Of a DNA stretch of 64,000 nt, positions 19,235-27,992 are shown piece after piece. The translations under genes were made by a program, and so were the position numbers. This DNA is from Chryseolinea lacunae. GTDB taxonomy: Bacteria > Bacteroidota > Bacteroidia > Cytophagales > Cyclobacteriaceae. The stretch is from positions 310,001-374,000 of the forward strand of contig NZ_JAERRB010000006.1 in assembly GCF_016735595.1 (NCBI RefSeq), read 5' to 3'. The notes under the pieces are model-generated. The model saw nothing but the letters and a program-made list of their open reading frames with translations. It was not told the origin of the DNA and did no database searches. Within the stretch, counting starts at the first letter, position 1; every line of letters starts with the position of its first letter.

Positions 19235-20308
19235 TTAGAGCTTGCCTGCTTTGTCGCGCATCAGGAAGTCGGCCAGCACCAGGGCTGCCATGGCTTCCAC
19301 AATGGGCACGGCGCGGGGCACCACACAGGGATCGTGACGGCCCTTGCCGCTCACCGTGGTTTCGTTTCCGTGTTTGTCTACGCTGGGTTGATCCTGCATG
19401 ATGGTGGCCACGGGTTTGAAGGCCACGTTGAAATAGATATCCTCACCGTTGCTGATGCCACCTTGAATGCCTCCCGAAAAATTTGTCTTTGTGCGAATGC
19501 GCGTGCCATCGTTATAGAACTCATCGTTGTGTTGTGAGCCGCGAAGTCTAACGCCTTCGAAGCCGCTGCCGTATTCAAAACCTTTCACGGCGTTGATGCC
19601 CAGCATGGCTTTGCCAAGTTCGGCATGCAGCTTGTCGAACACGGGCTCGCCCAATCCCACCGGGGTGTTCTTGATGACGCACGTCACCACACCGCCCACG
19701 GTGTCGCGATCCAGTCGCACCTGGTCGATGAAGTCGATCATGGTTTGCGCGGTGGCGGCATCAGGACAACGTACAATGTTATCTTCTGTTTTCGAGAGGT
19801 CAAGTGTTGTGTAGTGGGGTGCGACGATCTCTCCCACCTGCGACACGAATGCGTTGATTTCGATGTTGTGTTTCTTCAGCAGCAATTTTGCAATGGCACC
19901 GGCGGCCACACGTGCGGCGGTTTCGCGCGCCGAGCTTCGGCCACCACCACGATAGTCGCGGTTGCCATATTTTGCTTCATAGGTATAGTCGGCATGCGAG
20001 GGGCGAAAGGCTTCGGCAATGTGGCTGTAGTCTTTGCTGCGCTGATCCTGATTTTCGATCACCAGCGCAATGGGCGTGCCGGTGGTTTTTCCTTCGAACA
20101 TACCGCTGAGAATTTTGAACGTGTCGTCTTCCTTGCGTTGCGTGGTGATTTTGCTCTGCCCGGGTTTGCGCCGATCGAGTTCCAGTTGAATGAAAGATTC
20201 ATCCACCGTCAGACCTGCGGGACATCCGTCGATAACCACGCCGATAGCCGGCCCGTGCGATTCGCCAAAGGTTGATATTTTGAAAAGTGTTCCGTAGACG
20301 TTGCTCAT
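19235..20308 (-). CDS. aroC: Chorismate synthase
   Basis: 357 residues, the usual length. N-terminal [18 protein letters not shown] is the first signature, [23 protein letters not shown] the second (flavin/substrate-binding arginines) and the C-terminal [17 protein letters not shown] the third. The enzyme converts 5-enolpyruvylshikimate-3-phosphate to chorismate using reduced FMN, the last common step to Trp, Phe, Tyr and folate. It lies 36 bases downstream of batD on the same strand, probably transcribed with it. The 273 bases after it up to the symporter gene (18962-19234) show no gene I can support. Confidence 0.98.
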   Translation of the reverse strand: MSNVYGTLFKISTFGESHGPAIGVVIDGCPAGLTVDESFIQLELDRRKPGQSKITTQRKEDDTFKILSGMFEGKTTGTPIALVIENQDQRSKDYSHIAEAFRPSHADYTYEAKYGNRDYRGGGRSSARETAARVAAGAIAKLLLKKHNIEINAFVSQVGEIVAPHYTTLDLSKTEDNIVRCPDAATAQTMIDFIDQVRLDRDTVGGVVTCVIKNTPVGLGEPVFDKLHAELGKAMLGINAVKGFEYGSGFEGVRLRGSQHNDEFYNDGTRIRTKTNFSGGIQGGISNGEDIYFNVAFKPVATIMQDQPSVDKHGNETTVSGKGRHDPCVVPRAVPIVEAMAALVLADFLMRDKAGKL

Positions 20309-20344
20309 TGCGTTGGGGTTGCCGAAGAAATGCCGGCCCGATTT

Positions 20345-21814
20345 TTAAGTAGTTGGTTTTTTGAACACAAGATACGCGGTGGCACCTAACATCACCAAAA
20401 CAAACGCATTGAAGGCCCATTTCTGCCAGCGCGTGTCGGCCATGGTCTTCAGCGTGTTGTCGGCGTTGTCGATCTTGTTATAAAAATTTCCCAGGTCACT
20501 GGATTGTATCGCTTCGTTCTTTTTGCTTTCGCCGGCCACCGTCACAATCAGTTTCGATTTCAGCGTGTCGTATTTTTTTTCTTTTGGATTAAAAAACACC
20601 CACTGAAAATAGTCGCCCAACTTGTATTGTCCCGGCTCTTTGGGAATCATGAAATAGCTGAACGATTTGGTTCCGGTGATGCGGTTGTTCTGACGGGTGA
20701 TGTCCTGGCGAACGTTGGGTTCGTAGAACTCAAACTTGTCGTCGTTGTGTGTGGCCGGCTTTTCAATGGACGAGATGTTGCCTTCGCCAAAGATGTTGAA
20801 GTTATAGCCCGCGCTCTGGCCCGTTTCCAGGTCGGTGTGACGGATGCGTTCGTCAAGCCTGTAGTCGCCCACGGCCACCACGTCTTTGAGTGGATGCGGC
20901 GGAAGTTCTTTCACCACCACGCGCTTGGGTTTGGTGAAGAATTTTTTAAAATCTTCTTTCCGGTTCTGCCCGAAGAACGACGGGTTCTTGGCCACTTTAT
21001 ATTTGATCATCTCCAACCCCACACTGGGGAAATTGATGGTCTCGTTGTTCAACGGGAAATACACGGCCTGATACACTTTGTATTGCATGTAGTCGCGGCC
21101 GTTGATCTTCACGTTTTCGCCTTCAATGTTTTCGATGTTAAAATTTTCTTCCCAGCAGTTTGATGGTTTTATCTTTTTGAGGATGTCGACCAGCTGGCGG
21201 CCGGGCTCATAGAATTGCAGTGGGGCGCGGTTTTCCTGCGACACAAAAAACGACAGCGTGGTGGTGAAGCCTTCGCCCACATACACTTCGTCTTTGCTGG
21301 TGGTGAGGGCCAGGAAGGCATCTTCCTTGATGTCGACAAACTCGGTGTCGCCGCTGCCAAAGAAATCGTCGGAGGGGCGATCGAAAAATGTGCGGAAGGG
21401 ATCGCGCTGTTGCTGCTGTTGTTGCAACGGCGGTCCTACACGAACTTTCTTGCCGGGCACGTTCACCGGTTTGTCGTTCACTTTCATGGTGAACGATGGA
21501 ATGGTGAAGGTTCCTTGCTTGGTGGGCGCATAGGTCATGATAACACTCTGCGCCGACGACACTTGCCCGTTCACAATGTTAGTGGTGGACTGTGTGGACT
21601 GGCCTCGCTTGCGAAAACCGTCGATGTCCGGAAAATTGTCGTAGCTCTTGAGGCGGTCGTTTTGCACCGTGACGGTGATGGTCCACGATTGATTTTCACC
21701 AATCTCGTCGGGGCCCAGGGTGATCTGAACGCTTTGTGCCTGCGCTGCCGGGGCCAGGGCTGCCGACAGGAGCAGGAGGAGTATGGAGAGACGAAGAAAA
21801 AGAATCCAGCGCAT
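20345..21814 (-). CDS. BatD family protein (oxygen tolerance / Bat operon type)
   Basis: 489 residues: signal peptide (ending AQAQ), two to three immunoglobulin-like beta domains, a Gln-rich linker (LQQQQQQRDPF, near 150), a further beta domain and one C-terminal membrane helix (about 465-483), so most of it is periplasmic. The layout and the start VQITLGPDEIGENQSWTITVTV match BatD. In Bacteroidota BatD usually sits in a moxR-batABCDE operon; none of those genes is next to this copy, so it is an orphan paralogue or a split locus. A perfect -7 element is at 21841-21848. Confidence 0.88.
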   Translation of the reverse strand: MRWILFLRLSILLLLLSAALAPAAQAQSVQITLGPDEIGENQSWTITVTVQNDRLKSYDNFPDIDGFRKRGQSTQSTTNIVNGQVSSAQSVIMTYAPTKQGTFTIPSFTMKVNDKPVNVPGKKVRVGPPLQQQQQQRDPFRTFFDRPSDDFFGSGDTEFVDIKEDAFLALTTSKDEVYVGEGFTTTLSFFVSQENRAPLQFYEPGRQLVDILKKIKPSNCWEENFNIENIEGENVKINGRDYMQYKVYQAVYFPLNNETINFPSVGLEMIKYKVAKNPSFFGQNRKEDFKKFFTKPKRVVVKELPPHPLKDVVAVGDYRLDERIRHTDLETGQSAGYNFNIFGEGNISSIEKPATHNDDKFEFYEPNVRQDITRQNNRITGTKSFSYFMIPKEPGQYKLGDYFQWVFFNPKEKKYDTLKSKLIVTVAGESKKNEAIQSSDLGNFYNKIDNADNTLKTMADTRWQKWAFNAFVLVMLGATAYLVFKKPTT

Positions 21815-21840
21815 AGTTTTTCACCAAGGTCTAATCGCAC

Positions 21841-21848
21841 CAAAGTTA
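21841..21848 (-). promoter_or_regulatory. Candidate -7 element for the batD-aroC unit
   Basis: Minus-strand TAACTTTG (exact TAnnTTTG), 26 bases before the batD start codon. No good -33 element seen. Confidence 0.45.
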
Positions 21849-22049
21849 AGGGTTAACGTGCAACTGGCGTGAAAATTAAGGGGTAAATGGTGGATTTTTG
21901 GCTTATAAAAGGGCCTATTAACCGAAAAATACCCCACTTTCTCCCTTTATGTAACAAAGTTCATAATTCTGCTTTTGTATTTTTTGGACAATTTTTTAAC
22001 TTAACACTCGTTAGGAATATAAATTTTTTAAACTATTCAGATTTTTGCC

Positions 22050-22235
22050 ATGCTGAACTATGTTAAAACTGTGCTCACCAAAGTGAGTTTTAGCGCTCTT
22101 CTATTCGAAAAAGAGCTTCGTAAGGCCATCAATCTTTTGATTGGTGAAGAAGTAAACGAACTCAAACGCTGGTGCTACACTTCGTTTGGGAAAGAACACG
22201 AGGAAATACTCAACCGGTGTTTCGTGGTTGCTTAG
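22050..22235 (+). CDS. Small 61-residue protein of unknown function
   Basis: I do not recognise a named family. The protein starts MLNYVKTVLTKVSFSALLFEKELRKAI, then LLIGEEVNELKRWCYTSF, and ends RCFVVA: an amphipathic, helix-rich, slightly basic sequence with two cysteines and no membrane segment or signal peptide. Support for a real gene: clear ATG after an AT-rich leader, coding-like composition, and its own strong terminator 24 bases after the stop codon. It may be expressed at high level as a monocistronic small mRNA. Could be a small regulatory or stress protein; nothing in the sequence decides this. Confidence 0.65.
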   Translation: MLNYVKTVLTKVSFSALLFEKELRKAINLLIGEEVNELKRWCYTSFGKEHEEILNRCFVVA

Positions 22236-22259
22236 ACACAAACTTGATCTACATTAACT

Positions 22260-22292
22260 GGCCCCGACTTGTCGGGGCCTTTCTTTTTTTCA
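22260..22292 (+). terminator. Terminator after the 61-residue orphan
   Basis: GGCCCCGAC (22260-22268) and GTCGGGGCC (22271-22279) form a perfect stem with a tiny loop, then CTTTCTTTTTTT. Stem is nearly the same as the nrdA terminator. It also separates the orphan from convergent queG. Confidence 0.92.
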
Positions 22293-22310
22293 GACTATTT
22301 TTTTCAGGCA

Positions 22311-23243
22311 TCATTCTTCGGCATCGAGGAAGAGAATGTTGCGTTGCAGGCCTTTCAGTTTTGTGCGTTGCACGGCCGAGTCGCTGAAAAGTTTTTTAAA
22401 CACATCGTCGGTAATCTCGCGCCAGTCTTGTCGCGTCATGTGTTCGAGTTCGGGGGGAGGGTTGAAGCGTGGTTCGTGGTGAGGTTTCGAAAAACTGTTC
22501 CACGGGCAAACGTCCTGGCAGATGTCGCATCCAAAAATCCAGTTGTCGAACTTGCCTTTCACATCGTTTGGAATTTCTCCTTTGAGCTCGATGGTGAAAT
22601 AGGAAATGCACTTGCTGCCATCTACCACATAGGGTTGCGGAATGGCGTCGGTGGGGCAAGCGTCCATGCAGGCAGTGCAGGTGCCGCAGTAGTCTTTGAT
22701 GCCTTCGTCGGTGTCGAGTTCGAGATCGATGATGAGCTCGGCCAGGAAAAAAAAACTTCCGTGGCTTCGGTTCAGCAACAAGCTGTTCTTGCCGATCCAG
22801 CCCAGCCCGCCGCGCTGTGCCCACGCGCGTTCCATCACCGGCGCAGAGTCTACGAAGGCGCGACCCTGCACGTCGCCAATCTCTTCCTGGATCATGTCGA
22901 GAAATGTCTTCAGCTTTTCTTTCACCACCGTGTGGTAGTCTTCGCCATAGGCATATTTCGCAATTTTCAGTTCGCTTGTGGCGGCGAGGTCTTTTGCGGG
23001 CGCGTAGTTATAGATGAGGCTCACCACCGATTTTGCACCGGGCACCAGCAGCGTGGGGTCCAGTCGTTTGTCGAAGTGATTTTCGAGATAGCTCATCTTG
23101 CCATGATAGCCGCGCTTCAGCCATTCTTCAACGCGCGGAGCTTCGTCTTTCAAAAATTCGGCTTTCGAAATGCCACAGAACGAAAAACCCAGGGCGGTGG
23201 CCGTGGCTTTCACAAAGGCTGTTCGTTTTGTTTGCTGAATCAC
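22311..23243 (-). CDS. queG: Epoxyqueuosine reductase
   Basis: Product of 310 residues. Two [4Fe-4S] motifs are visible: [12 protein letters not shown] and [11 protein letters not shown], the ferredoxin-like part of QueG; the N-terminal cobalamin-binding part has [20 protein letters not shown] with the catalytic-site DSAPVMER. The enzyme carries out the last step of queuosine biosynthesis, reducing epoxyqueuosine to queuosine in tRNA with GUN anticodons, needing cobalamin and two Fe-S clusters. Monocistronic; no other que gene nearby. Confidence 0.96.
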   Translation of the reverse strand: MIQQTKRTAFVKATATALGFSFCGISKAEFLKDEAPRVEEWLKRGYHGKMSYLENHFDKRLDPTLLVPGAKSVVSLIYNYAPAKDLAATSELKIAKYAYGEDYHTVVKEKLKTFLDMIQEEIGDVQGRAFVDSAPVMERAWAQRGGLGWIGKNSLLLNRSHGSFFFLAELIIDLELDTDEGIKDYCGTCTACMDACPTDAIPQPYVVDGSKCISYFTIELKGEIPNDVKGKFDNWIFGCDICQDVCPWNSFSKPHHEPRFNPPPELEHMTRQDWREITDDVFKKLFSDSAVQRTKLKGLQRNILFLDAEE

Positions 23244-23292
23244 AACCCGAAAGTACTAAGGCCTTTCTGCATATTGATCACGTCATCATCAA

Positions 23293-23329
23293 AGAAAAAA
23301 AACGCGTAGCTCAGGTTGGGCTACGCGTT
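23293..23329 (-). terminator. Terminator after the nucleotidyltransferase gene
   Basis: AACGCGTAGC (23301-23310) pairs with GCTACGCGTT (23320-23329); on the minus strand an eight-T run follows (23293-23300). Confidence 0.92.
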
Positions 23330-23353
23330 CGTTTCAAAATCTCACAGAGCCGA

Positions 23354-24271
23354 CTACCAAAGCTTTTCAGGATAGGCGCCAAACGCCACCTGCATCTTCA
23401 GTTTTTGCGACACTTCTTCTTTGTCTTCTTTATAAGTCACCCCAAACCAGTTGTCGCTGCCCGAAAGCACGCGCACTTTGCCTTTGCCGTGGCGGATCAT
23501 TTCGGTGACGATGAGGGGAATGTAGAATTCAGACTTCAGGTTGCCGCCGTTGTTTTTCAGAAAGTCTTCGAACAGACTTTGCGCAAACGGGAAGATGTTG
23601 GGTTGAAAGCCCCAGAAGTTCATAGACGTGGGGATGTCGGGACTCAGTTCGCGGTCGCCTTCTTTTTCTTTGGAGATGATCTTGCCGTTTTCTTTCACGA
23701 TGGTGACGCGCTCGATCACGTTCTTCAAAAATCCTTCGGCGTCGCGTTCGCCACAGCCACGCGACACGCTGCCGTGTTCGGACAACACTTTTTCGAGCGT
23801 GTAGCCCACCATGGCATGCTCGCCAAAGGTGTCTTTGGCAAAAAAGTTGGCGATCGATTCAAACGACTCCTTGCCATAAAAATCGTCGGCGTTGATAGCC
23901 ACAAAGGGTTCGCTGATCACGTCTTTGGCGCACAGCAAGGCGTGGCCGGTTCCCCAGGGTTTGGTGCGTTCGGGGTTCTGGTATTGGGCGGGAACAAACT
24001 TGTCGAGCGACTGCACCACGAACTCCACCTCCACTTTGCCCTGGAGTTTGGGAAGAAATTTTTCTTTTACCGTGTCTAGTATTTCATCGCGCACGATAAA
24101 CACTATCTTCGTAAAGCCCGCCCGTACGGCGTCGAAAAGGGAATAATCCATGATTGTTTCGCCGTGAGGACCAAATCCGTCTATCTGTTTGATGCCACCA
24201 TAGCGGCTGCCAATGCCAGCAGCCATGACCAATAAAGCGAGTTTTTTTTGTGGATTATTTGGTGTGTCCAT
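23354..24271 (-). CDS. Sugar-phosphate nucleotidyltransferase (NTP_transferase fold)
   Basis: Product of 305 residues with the Rossmann-like nucleotidyltransferase core: AAGIGSRYGG at residues 18-27 is the NTP-binding loop (G-x-G-x-R), followed by the K-Q pair in IKQIDGFG, FVAINADDFYG (metal-binding Asp) near 125 and SVSRG near 172. This group makes NDP-sugars from sugar-1-phosphates. The exact sugar and nucleotide are not decided by sequence; in Bacteroidota such genes often sit beside a sugar-kinase-like phosphotransferase and a permease, and here the permease is divergent. A LacI-like palindrome (24307-24322) lies 36 bases before the start and may control both genes. Confidence 0.85.
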   Translation of the reverse strand: MDTPNNPQKKLALLVMAAGIGSRYGGIKQIDGFGPHGETIMDYSLFDAVRAGFTKIVFIVRDEILDTVKEKFLPKLQGKVEVEFVVQSLDKFVPAQYQNPERTKPWGTGHALLCAKDVISEPFVAINADDFYGKESFESIANFFAKDTFGEHAMVGYTLEKVLSEHGSVSRGCGERDAEGFLKNVIERVTIVKENGKIISKEKEGDRELSPDIPTSMNFWGFQPNIFPFAQSLFEDFLKNNGGNLKSEFYIPLIVTEMIRHGKGKVRVLSGSDNWFGVTYKEDKEEVSQKLKMQVAFGAYPEKLW

Positions 24272-24306
24272 TGTGTTTTAGTTTATTTCAGGATTGTAAG
24301 TTAAAT

Positions 24307-24322
24307 GTGTTTGCGCAAACAC
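24307..24322. promoter_or_regulatory. 16-base perfect palindrome, LacI-family-like operator
   Basis: GTGTTTGCGCAAACAC reads the same on both strands, with the central CG typical of LacI/PurR-family operators. It lies in the divergent gap between the nucleotidyltransferase (minus) and the sugar permease (plus). No LacI-type regulator gene is present in the window, so the regulator would be encoded elsewhere. Confidence 0.6.
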
Positions 24323-24516
24323 TCTTGAATTTTATCGTTTTCGCAAAGGGATGCGGGAAATTGAAGAAACCAGCGGGAGATCGTGTGATGCTACGCATGC
24401 CTGGGTTATAAAGCGCAAAAATATAGTTTTAACTCCATAGTGAAGCCTTTGAGAGGAGTGACTCTTTAAGAATAAATAAAAAAGAACAACGCCTGAACCA
24501 CCTTTAAACCTTACCC

Positions 24517-25776
24517 ATGAGTACACAGAAGTCTTACACCCTGCCCATGATCATTATCGGGGCGCTATTTTTTGTTTTTGGATTTGCGACATGGGTAAAT
24601 GGAACCCTTATTCCGTATTTTAAAATCGCCTGCGAGCTCGACACCGACTTGCAATCCTTCCTGGTAGCCAGTGCGTTCTTCATTGCCTACTTCGTGATGG
24701 CACGGCCGTCGTCGTATGTGTTGAATGTGACGGGCTACAAAAAAGGTATGGCACTGGGTCTTGTGATCATGGCACTTGGCGCCATCGTGTTTGTGCCCGC
24801 AGCAAACGCTCGCAATTTCAATATGTTCCTGGGCGGCTTGTTCGTTATCGGCACTGGTCTTGCGCTGCTTCAGACCGCCTCCAATCCCTATGTCTCCATT
24901 ATTGGGCCCATCGAAAGTGCTGCGTCACGCATCAGCATCATGGGCATTTGCAATAAAGTGGCAGGCATTGTGGCCGGACTTATTTTTGGCTACATCGCGC
25001 TGAACGATGTCGACGCGCTCGAAAAAAGCCTGGCGTCGCTTGATGCGGCTTCCAAAGCGGCAAGCCTCGACGAACTGGCCAGCCGCGTTATTGTGCCATA
25101 CATCATCATTGCCGTGGTGCTTGTTCTGTTCGCCATCGCGATTTTGTTCTCGGGTCTGCCCGACCTCAAAGAGGAAAGCAACGAAGAAGGCGCAGCAACT
25201 ACCCCTTCCAACAAGACCAGTGCATTTCAGTTTCCCCACCTGATGTTGGGTGTTCTTGCCATATTCCTGTATGTGGGCGTTGAAGTGATGGCCGGCGACA
25301 CCATCATTAGCTATGGCAAGTCGTTGAACATTCCGCTTTCGACGGCACGTTTCTTCACACAAGGCACGCTGGCCTTTATGCTCATCGGATACATCGTCGG
25401 CATTTTCACAATTCCTAAACTTATCTCCCAAGCCAAGGCCCTTGCCATCTGCTCTGTGCTGGGTGTGATCTTCACGATCCTGGTAGTGGTCACTAACGGC
25501 TATGTTTCAGTGGCATTTCTGGCCGCCCTGGGTCTTGCCAACTCCCTGATGTGGCCGGCCATTTTCCCCCTGGCCATTGATGGCCTTGGAAAATTTGTGC
25601 GTGTGGGCTCCGCCTTCCTGGTGATGGCGATTGCCGGCGGTGCCGTGCTGCCGTTGGTCTATGGAAAGCTGCTGGAAGTGGTGGGTTCTCAAAACGGATA
25701 CCTGATGATGTTGCCTTGCTATTTGTTCATCCTCTACTATGCCACGAAAGGCTATAAGGTTGGCAAAACGGCTTAA
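24517..25776 (+). CDS. Sugar MFS permease (FucP/GluP-like)
   Basis: A 419-residue protein with 12 predicted membrane segments and a charged central loop (about 222-240). The motif IGTGLALLQTASNPYVSIIGP in helix 4-5 and NSLMWPAIFPLAIDGLG near 355 are characteristic of the fucose/glucose-galactose permease group, proton symporters of monosaccharides in the inner membrane. Substrate (fucose, glucose, galactose, N-acetylglucosamine) is not decided by sequence. Divergent from the nucleotidyltransferase across a palindromic operator; terminator at 25815-25842. Confidence 0.9.
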   Translation: MSTQKSYTLPMIIIGALFFVFGFATWVNGTLIPYFKIACELDTDLQSFLVASAFFIAYFVMARPSSYVLNVTGYKKGMALGLVIMALGAIVFVPAANARNFNMFLGGLFVIGTGLALLQTASNPYVSIIGPIESAASRISIMGICNKVAGIVAGLIFGYIALNDVDALEKSLASLDAASKAASLDELASRVIVPYIIIAVVLVLFAIAILFSGLPDLKEESNEEGAATTPSNKTSAFQFPHLMLGVLAIFLYVGVEVMAGDTIISYGKSLNIPLSTARFFTQGTLAFMLIGYIVGIFTIPKLISQAKALAICSVLGVIFTILVVVTNGYVSVAFLAALGLANSLMWPAIFPLAIDGLGKFVRVGSAFLVMAIAGGAVLPLVYGKLLEVVGSQNGYLMMLPCYLFILYYATKGYKVGKTA

Positions 25777-25814
25777 CGAAAGGATACGTCAGCCAGTCAT
25801 AAAAGATTATAAAG

Positions 25815-25842
25815 TCCCTCCCCCACCGGGAGGGATTTTTTT
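25815..25842 (+). terminator. Terminator after the sugar permease
   Basis: TCCCTCCC / GGGAGGGA stem with a short loop and a seven-T run directly after. Confidence 0.93.
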
Positions 25843-25865
25843 ATTTTCATTTTTTTGAAAGTTTC

Positions 25866-25892
25866 TGTCCACCCGGCGGATTTTGGTTCGTC
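25866..25892 (+). promoter_or_regulatory. Candidate ECF42-type promoter of the DGPF-SnoaL-sigma operon
   Basis: TGTCCA at 25866-25871 and CGTC at 25889-25892 are separated by 17 bases. The known ECF42 promoter pattern, as I recall it from the Streptomyces literature, is TGTCGA in the -35 region and CG(A/T)C in the -10 region; the match is 5/6 and 4/4. It lies 33 bases before the first start codon of an operon encoding an ECF42-like sigma factor, as expected for self-activation. Confidence 0.55.
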
Positions 25893-25924
25893 ATAGGCTA
25901 AATTATGTTCAACCAAAACCTTTT

Positions 25925-26272
25925 ATGACAATGGAAAAGTACATGTTCATTTTTCTCGGTGGTGATGTGAGTCACCTTTCGCCCGAAGCACAACAGGCCC
26001 ACATGGAGAAGTGGTTTGCCTGGGTACAGAAACTTCAGGATCAAAAGCGCTACGTTTCGGGCGAGGCCTTGACGCCCGAGGGGAAAACCATTGCGGGCCC
26101 AAAGAAAACCGTGACCGACGGTCCGTTTGCCGAGAGCAAGGAAGTGGTGGGCGGCTACTTCGTAGTGCTGGCCAAAGACATGAGCGAAGCACAGCAAATC
26201 GCCATGGAATATCCCGACTTTGTGTATGACGGTGTGATCGAGATTCGCCCGGTTATAAAATTCGACATGTAG
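25925..26272 (+). CDS. YciI/DGPF-domain protein of an ECF42 module
   Basis: 115 residues from the ATG at 25925 (a second ATG at 25931 is equally possible; the upstream open frame to 25883 runs through the putative promoter and is not used). The sequence KYMFIFLGGD ... TDGPFAESKEVVGGYFVV contains the DGPF motif that names the family, a ferredoxin-like alpha/beta fold of the YCII superfamily. Such proteins are the hallmark partners of ECF42 sigma factors; their own biochemical role is unknown. Two bases separate its stop from the next start, so it is first in a three-gene operon. Confidence 0.88.
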   Translation: MTMEKYMFIFLGGDVSHLSPEAQQAHMEKWFAWVQKLQDQKRYVSGEALTPEGKTIAGPKKTVTDGPFAESKEVVGGYFVVLAKDMSEAQQIAMEYPDFVYDGVIEIRPVIKFDM

Positions 26273-26274
26273 CC

Positions 26275-26706
26275 GTGAAGTGTTTGATGATGATGCTGGT
26301 GGCGCTCGTCGCGACGGCGTGCGCCACCACCGATGCAAGTCACGAACAGTATGAAGCGCTTACGCGAAAAATGTTCGATGCATTCAATCGCCACGACTGG
26401 AAGGTCATGTCGGAATGCTATAGCGACTCCGCATCGTTTCTCGATCCTTCATTTGGGAAGAAGTATGTGAGGCAACGCCGGTCGGACATTGCGGAGAAGT
26501 ATGCCGGCATGCAGCAAATGTTTCCCGACCTGCACGACTCCGTTGAAGCGGTGCACGTGTCGGGTCATACAGCCGTGGTTCAGTTTGTGGCCACCGGGTC
26601 GTCGGGCGATAGTGTTTTGTTCAGGCTGCCCATCATTTCCGTGCTCACGTTTGAAGGCGACCACATCGTGAAAGATGCGACCTACTACGATCTGGAAATT
26701 CAATAA
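26275..26706 (+). CDS. SnoaL/NTF2-like putative lipoprotein
   Basis: Product of 143 residues. A GTG at 26275-26277 is the first start, two bases after the previous stop; ATG at 26287 is an alternative. The N-terminus has a short hydrophobic stretch and lipobox VATAC, then an NTF2-like cone fold: KMFDAFNRHDWKVMSECYSDSASFLDPSF and VHVSGHTAVVQFVATGSS are typical of SnoaL-like domains. Members bind small hydrophobic ligands or act as enzymes; no catalytic residue can be assigned here. Middle gene of the ECF42 operon; a secreted lipoprotein in this position is unusual and might sense a signal outside the cytoplasm. Confidence 0.75.
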   Translation: MKCLMMMLVALVATACATTDASHEQYEALTRKMFDAFNRHDWKVMSECYSDSASFLDPSFGKKYVRQRRSDIAEKYAGMQQMFPDLHDSVEAVHVSGHTAVVQFVATGSSGDSVLFRLPIISVLTFEGDHIVKDATYYDLEIQ

Positions 26707-26714
26707 CTTTATGA

Positions 26715-27992
26715 ATGCCCGAGCCTGAAGAGCAACGCGTTCAACAACTGGTCGGCCATCTTTTTCGCCACGAAGCGGGAAAGATGGCCGCGGTGTTGAC
26801 ACGCCTGTTGGGCTTTGGCGGGCTTGACCTTGCCGAAGACATTGTGCAAGACACGTTGCTCAAAGCGATGTCGGTGTGGCGATTCAAAGGCATTCCCGAA
26901 AATCCTTCGGCCTGGCTCTACACGGTGGCGAAACGCAAAGCCATCGACACGCTGCGACAGCAGCAGCTTCACAATCTGCATCACTCCGAAATCAGCGTGG
27001 CCCTCAAGTCGGAATGGACGCTGGCGCCCACAGTGAACCACCTCTTCCTCGACAACGAGATTGAAGACAGTCAGCTGCGAATGATTTTTGCATGTTGTCA
27101 TCCTTCCATTCCGTTTGAGGCACAGCTAGCCCTCACGTTAAAAACCCTGTGCGGTCTCAGCGTGGGCGAGATTGCAAACAGCTTTCTCACAAACGAGGAA
27201 ACCATCACAAAACGATTGTATCGCGCCCGCGAAAAAATAAGGGAAGAGCGCATCAGCCTGGAAGCGCCCGTGCCGGCAAACCTGCCCGGCCGCCTCGACG
27301 CCGTGTTGCAAAGTCTCTACTTGTTATTTAACGAAGGCTACAACTCCTCGCATCCCGATCAATTGATTCGCCACGACTTGTGTGCGGAAGCAATGCGGCT
27401 TTGTTTGCTGCTGGTGAACAATGCGATGACCCGCGCACCCGAAACCAGCGCGCTGCTGGCGCTCATGTGTTTTCAGGCATCGCGTGCCGATGCGCGACTA
27501 CGCGACGATGGAAATATCATTCTGTTGAAAGACCAGGATCGTTCGCAGTGGAACAAGGCGTTGATCGAAAAAGGAAAATTTTATCTGGAGCAGGCGGCCG
27601 AAGGCGAACGCTTCACGGAATACCACATCGAAGCCGCCATTGCGGGATGTCATTCGCGCGCCGCGAGTTTCGCTGAAACCGCGTGGGACGACATAGAACA
27701 CTTGTATACACTCTTGCTGAACATGAAAGACAGTCCCATCATCGCCTTGAACCGCGCCATTGCCATTCGCTACAGCGTGTCGCCGGCGGCGGGGCTTGAA
27801 GCGCTGTTGGCGATTAACGCACTGTCACAACATTATTTATATCACGCCGCACTGGGCGATGTGTATGTTGAGTTGAAAGAATTCGAAGCTGCCCGCAGTT
27901 GCTATGCGTTGGCCAAGACCTTGACACCTTCGATGGCGGAGAAAAAATTATTGCAATTAAAAATCGATACGTTAACCTCTACCACTGTCTAG
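26715..27992 (+). CDS. ECF RNA polymerase sigma factor, ECF42 type with long C-terminal TPR-like extension
   Basis: 425 residues, more than twice the usual ECF length. Sigma-2 about 10-90 (GGLDLAEDIVQDTLLKAMSVWRF, SAWLYTVAKRKAIDTLR), sigma-4 about 130-185 (LKTLCGLSVGEIANSFLTNEETITKRLYRAREKI). After that about 240 residues of helices with YLLFNEGYNSS, RADARLRDDGNIILLKDQDRSQWNK and a closing TPR-like run (YHAALGDVYVELKEFEAARSCYALAK), the layout of ECF42. No anti-sigma gene is adjacent; in this group the C-terminal extension is thought to replace it. Its 3' end overlaps convergent nadR by 21 bases. Confidence 0.92.
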   Translation: MPEPEEQRVQQLVGHLFRHEAGKMAAVLTRLLGFGGLDLAEDIVQDTLLKAMSVWRFKGIPENPSAWLYTVAKRKAIDTLRQQQLHNLHHSEISVALKSEWTLAPTVNHLFLDNEIEDSQLRMIFACCHPSIPFEAQLALTLKTLCGLSVGEIANSFLTNEETITKRLYRAREKIREERISLEAPVPANLPGRLDAVLQSLYLLFNEGYNSSHPDQLIRHDLCAEAMRLCLLLVNNAMTRAPETSALLALMCFQASRADARLRDDGNIILLKDQDRSQWNKALIEKGKFYLEQAAEGERFTEYHIEAAIAGCHSRAASFAETAWDDIEHLYTLLLNMKDSPIIALNRAIAIRYSVSPAAGLEALLAINALSQHYLYHAALGDVYVELKEFEAARSCYALAKTLTPSMAEKKLLQLKIDTLTSTTV

